Source: Novosphingobium chloroacetimidivorans (GTDB lineage Bacteria; Pseudomonadota; Alphaproteobacteria; Sphingomonadales; Sphingomonadaceae). Taken from it: 53,616 nt of DNA. Made by a program: the position numbers and the translations under genes. Of this stretch, positions 25,174 through 33,913 are shown in pieces. Position 1 is the first letter of the stretch. Each line of letters opens with the position of its first letter. The notes beneath the pieces were generated by a model. It saw only the letters and a list, made by a program, of their open reading frames with translations, did no database searches and had not been told where the DNA came from. Where the stretch lies: NCBI RefSeq assembly GCF_014204535.1, contig NZ_JACHLR010000019.1, positions 1 to 53,616 on the forward strand. Direction: 5' to 3'.

Positions 25174-26115
25174 CTATCCGCCGGGCGCGCCGAAAAGCAC
25201 TTCGTGGATCGTGCGTTCGATCAGGTCACGCATCCATTGATGGCCCGCGTCGAAATCGAACCGGCGGTGCCACGCGATCCGCCCCATCACCGGCTCGAAC
25301 GGCAAAGGCAGCTTGCAGCGTTTCACCAGCGAACGTTCCGGAAGGCGATCGAGGAGCGACTCCACGACCACCGCCAGCATGTCGGTGCCGACCACGGCGC
25401 TTGGAACCGCCAGGAAGTGCGGCACGGTGAGCGCGATGCGCCGCTGATACCCCAGTGTTTCGATAGCGATGTCGATGGGGGTGCCATGCTGGCCCTCCAT
25501 CGAAACCGCGACATGCGGCAGGCTTAGAAACAGATCCAGATCAAGCACGCACGACTGTAAAAAGGGGTTCGCCTCATCCGCGATGCAGATTTCCTGCAAG
25601 GGCTGGAGGTTCAGTGTCTTGATGGTCGAAGGCACATAATCGAAGGTGCCAACCGCGAATTCCACCGTTCCGCTTTCGGCCATCTCCAGCGCCTTTTGGG
25701 GCGACGCGTTGCGAACCTCGATATCTATGGAAGGCGCCAGTCGACGCAGCGCCCGCATGACCGGAGGCACGACCAGATAGGAAGCCATGTCGGTCATCGC
25801 GAATACGAAGCGCCGTTTCACGAAAGCCGGATCGAACGCGCTTTTCTGACCGATCGCCCGTTCGATGACTTCCAGCCCCGGCCTGATCAGTCGATCGAGA
25901 TCACGCGCGCGCGGTGTGGGGCGTATGCCTTCCTTGGTACGTTCGAACAGAACGTCGCCGAATATCTCACGCAGGCTTTGCAAGGACCGGCTCATGGTCG
26001 GCTGGCTGATGCCGATACGGGCCGCCGCTCTCGAGACGTGGTTTTCCACCATCATGGCGTCGAAGGCGACGAGCAGGTTCAGATCGATATTGAGCAGATT
26101 GGGCTTTATCGGCAT
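25174..26115 (-). CDS. LysR family transcriptional regulator 1
   Basis: A 313-residue LysR regulator. The N-terminal helix-turn-helix (about 10-70) reads LNLLVAFDAMMVENHVSRAA, then RIGISQPTMSRSLQSLREIF. The rest is the periplasmic-binding-like effector domain. The NHVSRAA-x-ISQPTMSRSL pattern is that of the NodD/NahR/LinR branch, whose members often respond to aromatic inducers. It lies just upstream of, and on the same strand as, the hydrolase-hydroxylase-SDR-FMN operon, which it probably activates. Confidence 0.87.
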   Translation of the reverse strand: MPIKPNLLNIDLNLLVAFDAMMVENHVSRAAARIGISQPTMSRSLQSLREIFGDVLFERTKEGIRPTPRARDLDRLIRPGLEVIERAIGQKSAFDPAFVKRRFVFAMTDMASYLVVPPVMRALRRLAPSIDIEVRNASPQKALEMAESGTVEFAVGTFDYVPSTIKTLNLQPLQEICIADEANPFLQSCVLDLDLFLSLPHVAVSMEGQHGTPIDIAIETLGYQRRIALTVPHFLAVPSAVVGTDMLAVVVESLLDRLPERSLVKRCKLPLPFEPVMGRIAWHRRFDFDAGHQWMRDLIERTIHEVLFGAPGG

Positions 26116-26307
26116 CTTGCGACATCTACTTCGATTATCTCAAAGCTCTATCTGATTTTGAACGAACTATGGCGCCGCGGTGCGGATCGCCAAATGCCAG
26201 CCACCAAAAGCTATATTTGAAGGACCAGTGTGGATCTTCGTGGTATTCTGATGCCAAGCGAAGCTGCCGTCCCGACACGTTCGATGCGGGACGGCTGCTC
26301 ATATCCC

Positions 26308-28677
26308 CTAAAAGTCGGCGCGCAGGCGCACGCCATAGGTCCGCGGTGGCCGTGTCGTCGCAAGGATCAACCCGTCGGGATCGGCCAGCGGGTTCGCCGG
26401 ACTTACATAAGGCGAACGGAAGGCCTGGCTATAAACCTGCTCATTCCAGATATTTCGCATGAAGGCGGAGACCGAAAAGCGGTCCCTCGTGCGATAGGTC
26501 AGGTCGAAATTGCCGACGGCGTAGGATTTCTGCCGTCCGGCATCGAGAAAGTCTACCGACAAAAACGCCGAACTCGCGAATTGCACATCGACGCCGGCGG
26601 TAACGGATCCGCTCTCACCAAGATCGAACGTATGGTTATAACCCGCCGTACCCGACCATAGCGGTGCCCGGACCAGCGATTTGCCACTGCAATCGACCGT
26701 CTGGTTTCCATTCTGCAGCGGCCCCACCGCGCAGCCCGTTACGGGCGGCCCGAAGACGGCAGTCAGATTCTGGAAGCTGAAGGTGTCGTACTTCGACTTG
26801 TTGTACTGGACCTTCAGGCTGAGTTCGTCCGAAGCCGTCGGATGGAAGATAATATCGGCATCCGCGCCATAGCTTTTCGCGCGGCCGGCATTGGTCGTCA
26901 GGAAGGCGTAGATACCGGGTATGGACGTGGGGCCAATGAACGATTCTTGGTGATCCTTGTAGTTCCAGTAAAATGCCTCGAGATTGACTTGCAGCCGATT
27001 GTCTAGGAACCGGTTCTTGATGCCCGCCTCATAGGCCGTCAGCTTTTCTGGTCGGTACGTGTTCGGCGGCGCCGCGGCGAAAAAGCCGCCCGACTTGAAG
27101 CCGGTGCTCACCGTCGCGAACGCCATCGATTGCGGCCCGGCATCATATTCGATGCCGCCCTTCCAGGTAACGCTATTGAACGACAGCCGCGTCTTGAGCG
27201 GAAGGGTAAGCTGGCAAAACAGTGGCAACGCGACGGTCACGGGAGTGAAAGCACCCACGTTGCAAAGAGGCGGCGGGGTCCGGTTCGGGAGCGTATAAGT
27301 CACGAGAGTTTCGTCGTCGGTTTTCCGCTCGTAGGTGTAGCGTATACCTCCCGTTAAGCGGACCCGGTCCGACACACTGTAGGTTGCTTGGCCGAATGCT
27401 GCATAGCTGCGTGTATCGACACGCTGGCGCGTAGTAATCTGAGCATTTACACCTTGCAGAATTTCCAGGATCGGATCGCGATTGCGATTTTTTGTTTTTT
27501 CATCGAAGTAATACCCGCCGATGACCCATTTTAGCGAGCCTGTGTCATTGCCCAATCGTGCTTCCAAGCTCGATTGCCTGTTGTCCTCGTTGTTTCGCAC
27601 GGAAAAGCCTGGTGAATATTGCAGGCCCTCCTGCGTCGAGTGACGATATGCAGGTAATAGCGTCAAGGTGGCGAAGCCCAGGTTCCAGTTCGCCTCGGCG
27701 GCAAGCGATCGAACAGAGACGTCGAAGAACCCGTCCTTCTGCGGTACGACGTTCAGCGGACCCAGCCCCGGCTGCGCGCGCAGGATGCCTTCCACCAAAG
27801 GATTGTCCGTCGCGCCATAGAACTTCTTGCCGGACGATGGCTTTGTCAGGACGCCGCCCCCCACGCCTTTGCCGTGAGCGTGCTGATAATTGCCGCTCAC
27901 ACGAAGCGTGAAGTCTGGTGTCGGCTCCCATAGCACTTGAAGGCGTGCGGATTCCGTCTTGTCGTCATCATACCCGTCCGACAGATATCCGTTGCGACTG
28001 ATGATCTGGCCGGAGGCCCGTATCGCAACCTTGTCCCCGATCGGGATGTTGGCTGCCGCGGTGGCTTGAACAAGGTCGTAGTTTCCACCCTGCAGTTCGA
28101 CAAATCCGCCGTAATGGCCAAGCTGGGGCTTGGCGGTAATCACGTTGATGGCGCCGCCGGATGCGTTGCGGCCGTAAAGTGTTCCCTGCGGCCCCTTGAG
28201 CACCTCGACACGATCGAGATCGAAGAACATGCCGCGTGTAGCCCAGCCACGTGAAATATAAACCCCATCCAGATTGAACGCGACCGGACTTTCCGCGAAA
28301 ACGTTCGTCCCGAAGCTGCCGACGCCACGAACATAGACTTGCGCGGTCGGGCCAGCGGAACCGATCTGCACGCCCGGTGCGATCGCGGTCAAATCTTCCG
28401 GTCGCGCGACGTTAGCCCGAGCGAGCACCTCGGAAGAAAGCGCCTGGATCGAGAGCGCTGCCTTCTGCACGTTCTCTGCGCGGCGCGAGGCCGTCACGAT
28501 GATATCGTGGATACCGGCGCTGGGCGGCGGACTGCTGGCCGTATCTGCTGCCTGTTCGTCCGACTGGCTCGATTGCTCCGACGAAGCCGCCGCATTCCTG
28601 GCACCTGCATCTTGGGCCGATGCTGTCGAAATCCACATGGCACTCAGGCAAACAGATGTCATTAGATACTTGTGCAT
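26308..28677 (-). CDS. TonB-dependent outer-membrane receptor 3
   Basis: A 789-residue receptor with a signal peptide ending near ASA-QD (about residue 22), a TonB-box region DIIVTASRR, a plug with VEVLKGPQGTLYGRNASGGA and a barrel ending in RLRADF. It is not a close relative of receptors 1 and 2: the plug has LYGRNASGGAINVI instead of LFGRNTIGGA. It stands alone upstream of the LysR gene on the same strand, with a large non-coding region before it. It probably brings in a different aromatic or glycosidic compound. Confidence 0.9.
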   Translation of the reverse strand: MHKYLMTSVCLSAMWISTASAQDAGARNAAASSEQSSQSDEQAADTASSPPPSAGIHDIIVTASRRAENVQKAALSIQALSSEVLARANVARPEDLTAIAPGVQIGSAGPTAQVYVRGVGSFGTNVFAESPVAFNLDGVYISRGWATRGMFFDLDRVEVLKGPQGTLYGRNASGGAINVITAKPQLGHYGGFVELQGGNYDLVQATAAANIPIGDKVAIRASGQIISRNGYLSDGYDDDKTESARLQVLWEPTPDFTLRVSGNYQHAHGKGVGGGVLTKPSSGKKFYGATDNPLVEGILRAQPGLGPLNVVPQKDGFFDVSVRSLAAEANWNLGFATLTLLPAYRHSTQEGLQYSPGFSVRNNEDNRQSSLEARLGNDTGSLKWVIGGYYFDEKTKNRNRDPILEILQGVNAQITTRQRVDTRSYAAFGQATYSVSDRVRLTGGIRYTYERKTDDETLVTYTLPNRTPPPLCNVGAFTPVTVALPLFCQLTLPLKTRLSFNSVTWKGGIEYDAGPQSMAFATVSTGFKSGGFFAAAPPNTYRPEKLTAYEAGIKNRFLDNRLQVNLEAFYWNYKDHQESFIGPTSIPGIYAFLTTNAGRAKSYGADADIIFHPTASDELSLKVQYNKSKYDTFSFQNLTAVFGPPVTGCAVGPLQNGNQTVDCSGKSLVRAPLWSGTAGYNHTFDLGESGSVTAGVDVQFASSAFLSVDFLDAGRQKSYAVGNFDLTYRTRDRFSVSAFMRNIWNEQVYSQAFRSPYVSPANPLADPDGLILATTRPPRTYGVRLRADF

Positions 28678-29527
28678 GCTATCATCCCCAAACTTCGAGT
28701 TGTTATTATTTGTTCGATATATTATTCATTTCTTTTGCCGACTTTTACAGGTACTTGCCGTTTGCAGCGGGTTCGGATCAATCGATTTCCGTGCTCTATT
28801 CAAGCCCCGGCACGAACCGGGACTACAAATCCGAGGCGATCGGCGGAACGTTCGTGATGCCGGGTAACCAAGCATCTGAGAGATCGCCGCCACGTTCGCC
28901 GCGCGCGAACGCGATCTCCAATAGGGAGAAGCGTTCCGACATCAGCAGCACACCGCGAACAGATAATGGCTGTGCATCCAACCAGGCGAAATCACCTCAC
29001 CATCACCCGGAACCCTAGCGTCAGAAGGCAATACAACTTGCTGATCGCGGATGTCAGTAAGCCCAACCCGGTATGTTCGTTTTGCATCCCCAATCCCCAT
29101 CCTCTTCGCCTTATTAGACGATCGAGCCGCACGTTCGTGCCGTGTCGGCTTGGCACTCCCCGACCTTATGGTCGTAAGGTACCCTTTCCGGTATAACGCG
29201 TGTTTCGACCATGTGAAGATGGAATCAGACATTCTACCTTCCTATACTGAATTCCGATGGCTGGTCCTGAAGTCGCCGGCGTTTGACGACGATCTAAACA
29301 GGCCGTGACGCATGTCGCCATCCCGCTTAGCCGCGTCGCCTGCGCGGCGCCGCCCGCCAACTGAGCCGACGTCGCGGCCCTGACGTCCCGCCGGCTATCG
29401 AGCCGAGCGATGATATCGACAGCCGCTCATGCTGATGAACCATGATCATTCGAACACATTCTGTTTTGGTGAGGCGTGTCCTATGTCAAAGCCGCCCGTG
29501 CAGGTTGCCAAGGTAAAGGAAGCTTAC
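28678..29527. other. Long intergenic region without a supported gene
   Basis: About 850 bases between the divergently transcribed TonB receptor 3 and the aldehyde dehydrogenase promoter. Short open frames on both strands show no family resemblance and no ribosome sites I trust. The composition is more AT-rich near 28680-28760, as expected for the receptor promoter. It may hold remnants of lost genes or an sRNA. Confidence 0.4.
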
Positions 29528-29557
29528 TTGACATTCTCGGATGCCAGTTCGTAGGAT
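29528..29557 (+). promoter_or_regulatory. Promoter of the aldehyde dehydrogenase gene
   Basis: TTGACA (29528-29533) and TAGGAT (29552-29557) are separated by 18 bases, about 110 bases before the aldehyde dehydrogenase start. This is a reasonable sigma-70 promoter. Confidence 0.4.
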
Positions 29558-29665
29558 GACGACACGTTTATATGCCCGCCCAAAGTCGCGAAGTCGCTTC
29601 GAAGCCATTCGTGCGCTCCGCGGTGGCGGCTTGTTAGTGCGCTGCGGCGTGGAACGGAGAGTGGT

Positions 29666-31120
29666 TTGAAAGTTGTCAGTTCGATAATCGGCGCTGAGGC
29701 GGAACCGCGATCAGGTGACCGTTTCTTCGACCGGATCGATGTCATGACGGGCGATATTGCGACACGCGCGCAAGCAACCGATGACGCGGACATCCAACGT
29801 GCCTGCGACACCGCCAGCGCCGCCTTCCCCGGCTGGGCGGCATTGGGGCCCGGAGATCGTCGGCTGCTGCTGCTTGATGCCGCCGCCGCGATGGCGGAAC
29901 GCACGGACGAATTCATTGCCACGATGATGGCGGAGATCGGCGCGACCCGCGCCTGGGCTGGCTTCAACGTACGTCTGGCGATAGGCATGCTGCGCGAAGC
30001 CGCGGCGCTGACGACGCAAGTCTGCGGTGAGACGATGCCCTCGGATCGACCGGGCTGCTTTGCCATGTCCGTCCGCAAGCCCGTCGGGGTCGTGCTTGGG
30101 ATCGCGCCCTGGAACGGGCCGTTGATCTTGGGGGTTCGCGCCATCGCGACGCCCCTCGCTTGCGGCAATACCGTCATACTGAAGGGGTCCGAGATCTCGC
30201 CGGGTACGCATCATCTCATCGGTGAGGTGTTCCGCGATGCCGGCTTTCCACCTGGCGTGGTCAATGTCGTATTGAACGCACCGGGCGATGCACCCGATCT
30301 GGTGGCCAAGATGATCGCTCACCCCGCTGTGCGAAGGATAAACTTCACCGGTTCGACCCATACCGGTCGTATCATCGCCCGATTGTGCGCTGAGCATCTG
30401 AAACCGGTGGTGCTCGAGCTGGGCGGCAAGGCACCGATGATCGTATTCGAGGATGCCGACCTCGACGAGGCTGTGGCGGCGGCAGCGTTCGGCGCTTTCA
30501 TGAACTCGGGCCAGATCTGCATGTCGACGGAGCGCCTGATCGTCCACGAATCGGTCGCCGCCACCTTTGTCGATAAGCTTGCCCGGAAAGCGAAGCAGCT
30601 ACATGCCGGCGATCCGCGAGACGAGCCGCCCGCCCCGCTTGGCCCTTTAGTCGATGTCGAGGCGGCGGCAAATGTAGGGGGTCTGATTGCCGATGCCGTG
30701 CAACGCGGAGCTCAGTTGCACGGTGCGGCAACACACGACGCCGCGGTCATGTCTGCGCGGTTCCTGACCGGCGTGACGGCCGACATGCGGATCTACCATG
30801 AGGAGAGCTTCGGACCGATTACGGCTGTTGTCACCTTCAAGAGCGAGGCCGAGGCAGTGCGGATCGCCAACGATACCGAGTTTGGCCTGACAGCCGCCGT
30901 GTTCACTCAAAATATAGCGCGAGGCCTGCGTGTCGCGGACCAGTTGGACACCGGGATGTGTCACATCAACGGCCCGACCGTCCATGATGAGGCGCACATG
31001 CCGTTCGGCGGGGTCAAGGCATCAGGATATGGCCGTTTCGGCGGCGCCGCGGGCATCGTCGAATTCACTGACCTGCGATGGATCACGATCGACACCCAGC
31101 CCGCTCATTATCCGATCTAA
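29666..31120 (+). CDS. Aromatic aldehyde dehydrogenase (salicylaldehyde/vanillin dehydrogenase type)
   Basis: A 484-residue NAD(P)-dependent aldehyde dehydrogenase. Catalytic residues are Asn150 (APWNGPL), Glu251 (LELGGKAP) and Cys285 (NSGQICMSTER); NFTGSTHTGR (226-235) binds the cofactor. The terminal HYPI and the MPFGGVKASGYGRFGG motif match the DoxF/vanillin dehydrogenase branch. It would oxidise a benzaldehyde to the benzoate, the natural step after benzoylformate decarboxylase. The start is TTG 29666 with GGAGAG four bases upstream; no upstream ATG is in frame. It stands before the MarR 2 gene on the same strand. Confidence 0.9.
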   Translation: MKVVSSIIGAEAEPRSGDRFFDRIDVMTGDIATRAQATDDADIQRACDTASAAFPGWAALGPGDRRLLLLDAAAAMAERTDEFIATMMAEIGATRAWAGFNVRLAIGMLREAAALTTQVCGETMPSDRPGCFAMSVRKPVGVVLGIAPWNGPLILGVRAIATPLACGNTVILKGSEISPGTHHLIGEVFRDAGFPPGVVNVVLNAPGDAPDLVAKMIAHPAVRRINFTGSTHTGRIIARLCAEHLKPVVLELGGKAPMIVFEDADLDEAVAAAAFGAFMNSGQICMSTERLIVHESVAATFVDKLARKAKQLHAGDPRDEPPAPLGPLVDVEAAANVGGLIADAVQRGAQLHGAATHDAAVMSARFLTGVTADMRIYHEESFGPITAVVTFKSEAEAVRIANDTEFGLTAAVFTQNIARGLRVADQLDTGMCHINGPTVHDEAHMPFGGVKASGYGRFGGAAGIVEFTDLRWITIDTQPAHYPI

Positions 31121-31122
31121 AG

Positions 31123-31189
31123 GCCGGGCACCCTGCAGTCGGCACGCGTGTCGCGCTGCACGTCTGGAGCGCATGACAGGGTGCCGGGC
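31123..31189. terminator. Long inverted repeat after the aldehyde dehydrogenase
   Basis: GCCGGGCACCCTG (31123-31135) and CAGGGTGCCGGGC (31177-31189) are inverted with one mismatch in 13 and a 41-base loop. It begins right after the aldehyde dehydrogenase stop and ends 54 bases before the MarR 2 gene. It could end the first transcript or bind the MarR protein; there is no T run. Confidence 0.4.
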
Positions 31190-31243
31190 TTCATCAGCCA
31201 AACGACCCTTTTCGCACGACGGCGCCCCCGCTAAGGTCAGACG

Positions 31244-31798
31244 ATGCCCCGACGAAAGATAGAAGCCGGCCCGAGCGGTGAAGCGATCAGCCCTTCGCAA
31301 TCGCCGATCAGGACCCCCTCGCAAAACGAAGATACGGAGGCGTGGCGGCACTCCAACATGGGCCGTATCCTCAATAACGCGGTGAATCGCTTCGAGCGGC
31401 GGGTTGCCGAGATTCTCGAAGATCACGGACACGGCGAAGCGCGCCAGTCGCATTTTCACCTTACCCGCAACCTTGATCGCGCCGGCACAATAACCACCGA
31501 ACTGGCTCGACGGGCGGGAATGACCAAGCAGGCGATGGGCCAGATCGTCGAGCAATGCGAATTGATCGGCTTGGTTGAACGTGTTCGGGACAAGCGCGAC
31601 GGTCGCGCAAAAGTGGTCCGGTTTACGCCCGCCGGCCTCGAATGGCTCGACGCGTTCAGAAGCGCGGTCGAAACCGCGGAGCAGGAAATGCGAAGCGAGC
31701 TTGGTTTTCTACGCACCGATGCCGTCGCCGCGGCGCTGCAAACTTATGGCAAGGATTTCGACGAGCTCGGCGAAGGTAACTCGCGCAACGAGCTTTAG
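31244..31798 (+). CDS. MarR family transcriptional regulator 2
   Basis: A 184-residue regulator with an unusual N-terminal extension of about 35 polar residues. The winged helix covers about 70-135: TITTELARRAGMTKQAMGQI, then VEQCELIGLVERVRDKRDGR and VVRFTPAGLEWLD. An AAGG ribosome site precedes the ATG. It precedes the hydroxylase and CrtI-like genes on the same strand with a 256-base gap, which may contain its binding sites, and follows the aldehyde dehydrogenase. Confidence 0.8.
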   Translation: MPRRKIEAGPSGEAISPSQSPIRTPSQNEDTEAWRHSNMGRILNNAVNRFERRVAEILEDHGHGEARQSHFHLTRNLDRAGTITTELARRAGMTKQAMGQIVEQCELIGLVERVRDKRDGRAKVVRFTPAGLEWLDAFRSAVETAEQEMRSELGFLRTDAVAAALQTYGKDFDELGEGNSRNEL

Positions 31799-31961
31799 CG
31801 TTAACGCCGCTGAATCCATCAGCGTCCGCGCTCAGCCCACGGCAGCCCCCCTATCCGCGACCGTATAACGACGCGCTCCCTAGTTCTTATCGCAGCAACT
31901 CGACATTGAGGTTTACCGCCCTGCCTGTCGAGCGGTCGCATTTGCGAGATTTTTCAAGCTC

Positions 31962-32032
31962 CTATCTCTAGCGTCATGGACGCGTATTCCGAACCAGCAG
32001 AATATTTGGACAGTTATATTGACTATCTCTAG
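31962..32032. promoter_or_regulatory. Direct repeats before hydroxylase 2
   Basis: CTATCTCTAG occurs at 31962-31971 and again at 32023-32032, 61 bases apart, in the gap upstream of the flavoprotein hydroxylase 2 gene. They may be binding sites for MarR 2, but a 10-base repeat is close to what chance allows. Confidence 0.25.
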
Positions 32033-32054
32033 ACCCGAGGTAAAGAGTCTGGGG

Positions 32055-33794
32055 ATGGAGGGGCCGGTGCAGATCGCGTCAAAAACACAAGTTCTTATCG
32101 TCGGTGGAGGACCGTGCGGGCTGATGCTCTCAATGGAACTGGCGCGCCGAGGAGTCGCATCGGTTCTGGTCGACGCCAAACTGCGGACCGCGATCAACCC
32201 GCAAGCCAACGCCACCCAGGCGCGGACGATGGAGTATTTTCGGCGGCTGGGTTTTGCCGACGAGATCAGGGCGCTCGGGCTTCCGGCGGATTATCCGACC
32301 GACATCGCCTATTTCACCCGCTACACCGAACGCGAGCTTGCCAGGTTCGAGCTTCCCACGTCGGCCGAGGCGGCCTCGACGGCGCGCGATCAATTGGGCG
32401 GCTGGAATGCCGCGGAACTGCCGCACCGCGTGTCACAGAAGTTCGTCGAGGAAGTCTTGCGCCGCCATGCCGATGCGGAGGAGCTGACGTCGATCCACTA
32501 CGGCGTGCGCCTGACAGGCTTCGAGGAACGAGACACCGATGTTATCGCCACGGTCGAGGATGTCGCTACCGGTGAGACCCAGACGATCGAGGCCGGGTAT
32601 CTTGTCGGTGCCGACGGAGCGCGAAGCTTCGTGCGCCGGGCACTTGGTATTTCCTACACAGGCGAAACCGGGGTCAGTCGCGATTTCTTCGGCGGCAAGA
32701 TGGCTGCGATCTATTTTCGGTCCAGTGAGTTCTACGATAAGGTACCCCACCGCCGCGCATGGATGTATTGGGCTTTCAATCCCGATCGACGGGCCTGGTG
32801 CGCCGCCGTCAACGGCCGTGACGAGTTCGCCTTCCATACTCAATTGAAGCCGGACGAGAGTGAGGACGTCAGTCCAGAACGTGCCAAGGAGATGCTGGCG
32901 CAGGCGTTTGGCGCGAAGCTCGAAGTAGAGCTTCTGTCCGTCGACACCTGGATCGCCGGCCACGCGCTCGTTGCCGAAAGCCTCGGCGGCGGACGCGTCT
33001 ATATCGGCGGCGATGCGGCGCATCTGTTCACGCCGGCGGGCGGTCTGGGTTACAACACCGCGGTCGAGGATGCGGTGAACCTCGGATGGAAGCTCGCCGC
33101 AACGGTCAAGGGGCTCGCGGGCCCGGCACTTTTGCCGAGTTACGCGTGGGAGCGGCGGCACCTTGCCACTCGCAACACCGCCTACGCCCGGCAACTCGCG
33201 GAATCGATCGGCAACTATGTCCCTGATCCACTGATCGAGGCCGATGGCGATGCCGCGGATGCGATCCGGCGGGAAGCCGGTGAGTACCTCGACGGCCATG
33301 CCCGGCGCGAGTTTGCCATTCCGGGCATCACTTTCGGCGGGCGCTATGATGGCTCGCCGATGATCAAACCAGACGGCACGCCGCCGCCGCCCGATGCAAT
33401 GAACATCTATGTTCCCAGCGCGTCTCCCGGTGGGCGGCTTCCCCATATCTGGCTGGACGATGGGCAAAGCCTTTTCGACGCAATCGGGCTGGACTGGTCC
33501 TTGCTCGTCACCGATCCGGCGAACAACTCGGCGGCTCGGTTCCGCGTCGCCGCGGCCGAGTTGGGTCTCGGGCTGATAGTGGTCGAACTGGCCCGTCCTG
33601 ATGCGGTCGAACTCTACGGCTCGGGATTGATCCTCGTGCGTCCCGATCAGATCGTGGCCTGGCGCGGCACGGCGAACGAGATCGATCCTCTCGGTCTGTT
33701 GCGCGAACTGATGGGGCATGCGGCAGCCGCCCCCGGCAAGACGCCTCATGCGTCGTCCGGGCAAAATGATGCAGAGACGCTGCTGCGGGGATGA
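32055..33794 (+). CDS. FAD-dependent aromatic hydroxylase 2 (PheA/TfdB-like)
   Basis: A 579-residue class A flavoprotein monooxygenase. VLIVGGGPCGLMLSMELAR binds FAD near the start; YLVGADGARSFVRRALGI is the DG motif; VYIGGDAAHLFTPAGGLGYN (about 315-335) is the GD motif. The length fits the phenol 2-monooxygenase/2,4-dichlorophenol hydroxylase branch with a C-terminal thioredoxin-like domain. It would add a hydroxyl ortho to a phenolic OH, one possible source of hydroxyquinol. The start is uncertain: ATG 32055 is chosen, TTG 32019 or GTG 32067 are in frame. A CrtI-like oxidoreductase gene follows. Confidence 0.86.
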   Translation: MEGPVQIASKTQVLIVGGGPCGLMLSMELARRGVASVLVDAKLRTAINPQANATQARTMEYFRRLGFADEIRALGLPADYPTDIAYFTRYTERELARFELPTSAEAASTARDQLGGWNAAELPHRVSQKFVEEVLRRHADAEELTSIHYGVRLTGFEERDTDVIATVEDVATGETQTIEAGYLVGADGARSFVRRALGISYTGETGVSRDFFGGKMAAIYFRSSEFYDKVPHRRAWMYWAFNPDRRAWCAAVNGRDEFAFHTQLKPDESEDVSPERAKEMLAQAFGAKLEVELLSVDTWIAGHALVAESLGGGRVYIGGDAAHLFTPAGGLGYNTAVEDAVNLGWKLAATVKGLAGPALLPSYAWERRHLATRNTAYARQLAESIGNYVPDPLIEADGDAADAIRREAGEYLDGHARREFAIPGITFGGRYDGSPMIKPDGTPPPPDAMNIYVPSASPGGRLPHIWLDDGQSLFDAIGLDWSLLVTDPANNSAARFRVAAAELGLGLIVVELARPDAVELYGSGLILVRPDQIVAWRGTANEIDPLGLLRELMGHAAAAPGKTPHASSGQNDAETLLRG

Positions 33795-33913
33795 CTGCCA
33801 CACTGCCTAAATCAGCAAGCGACGCCTGTGGCGTAGATCAGGTTGGCCCGCCATCCGCAACGAATGGCGATCAGTTCGTGTCCGTCAATTCCAGATAAGG
33901 ACAAGGTAGGATA

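Noticed and set aside
32433..33803. 456-codon minus-strand frame opposite flavoprotein hydroxylase 2
   Set aside because: An antisense shadow; the plus strand has clear FAD motifs and the antisense product has none.
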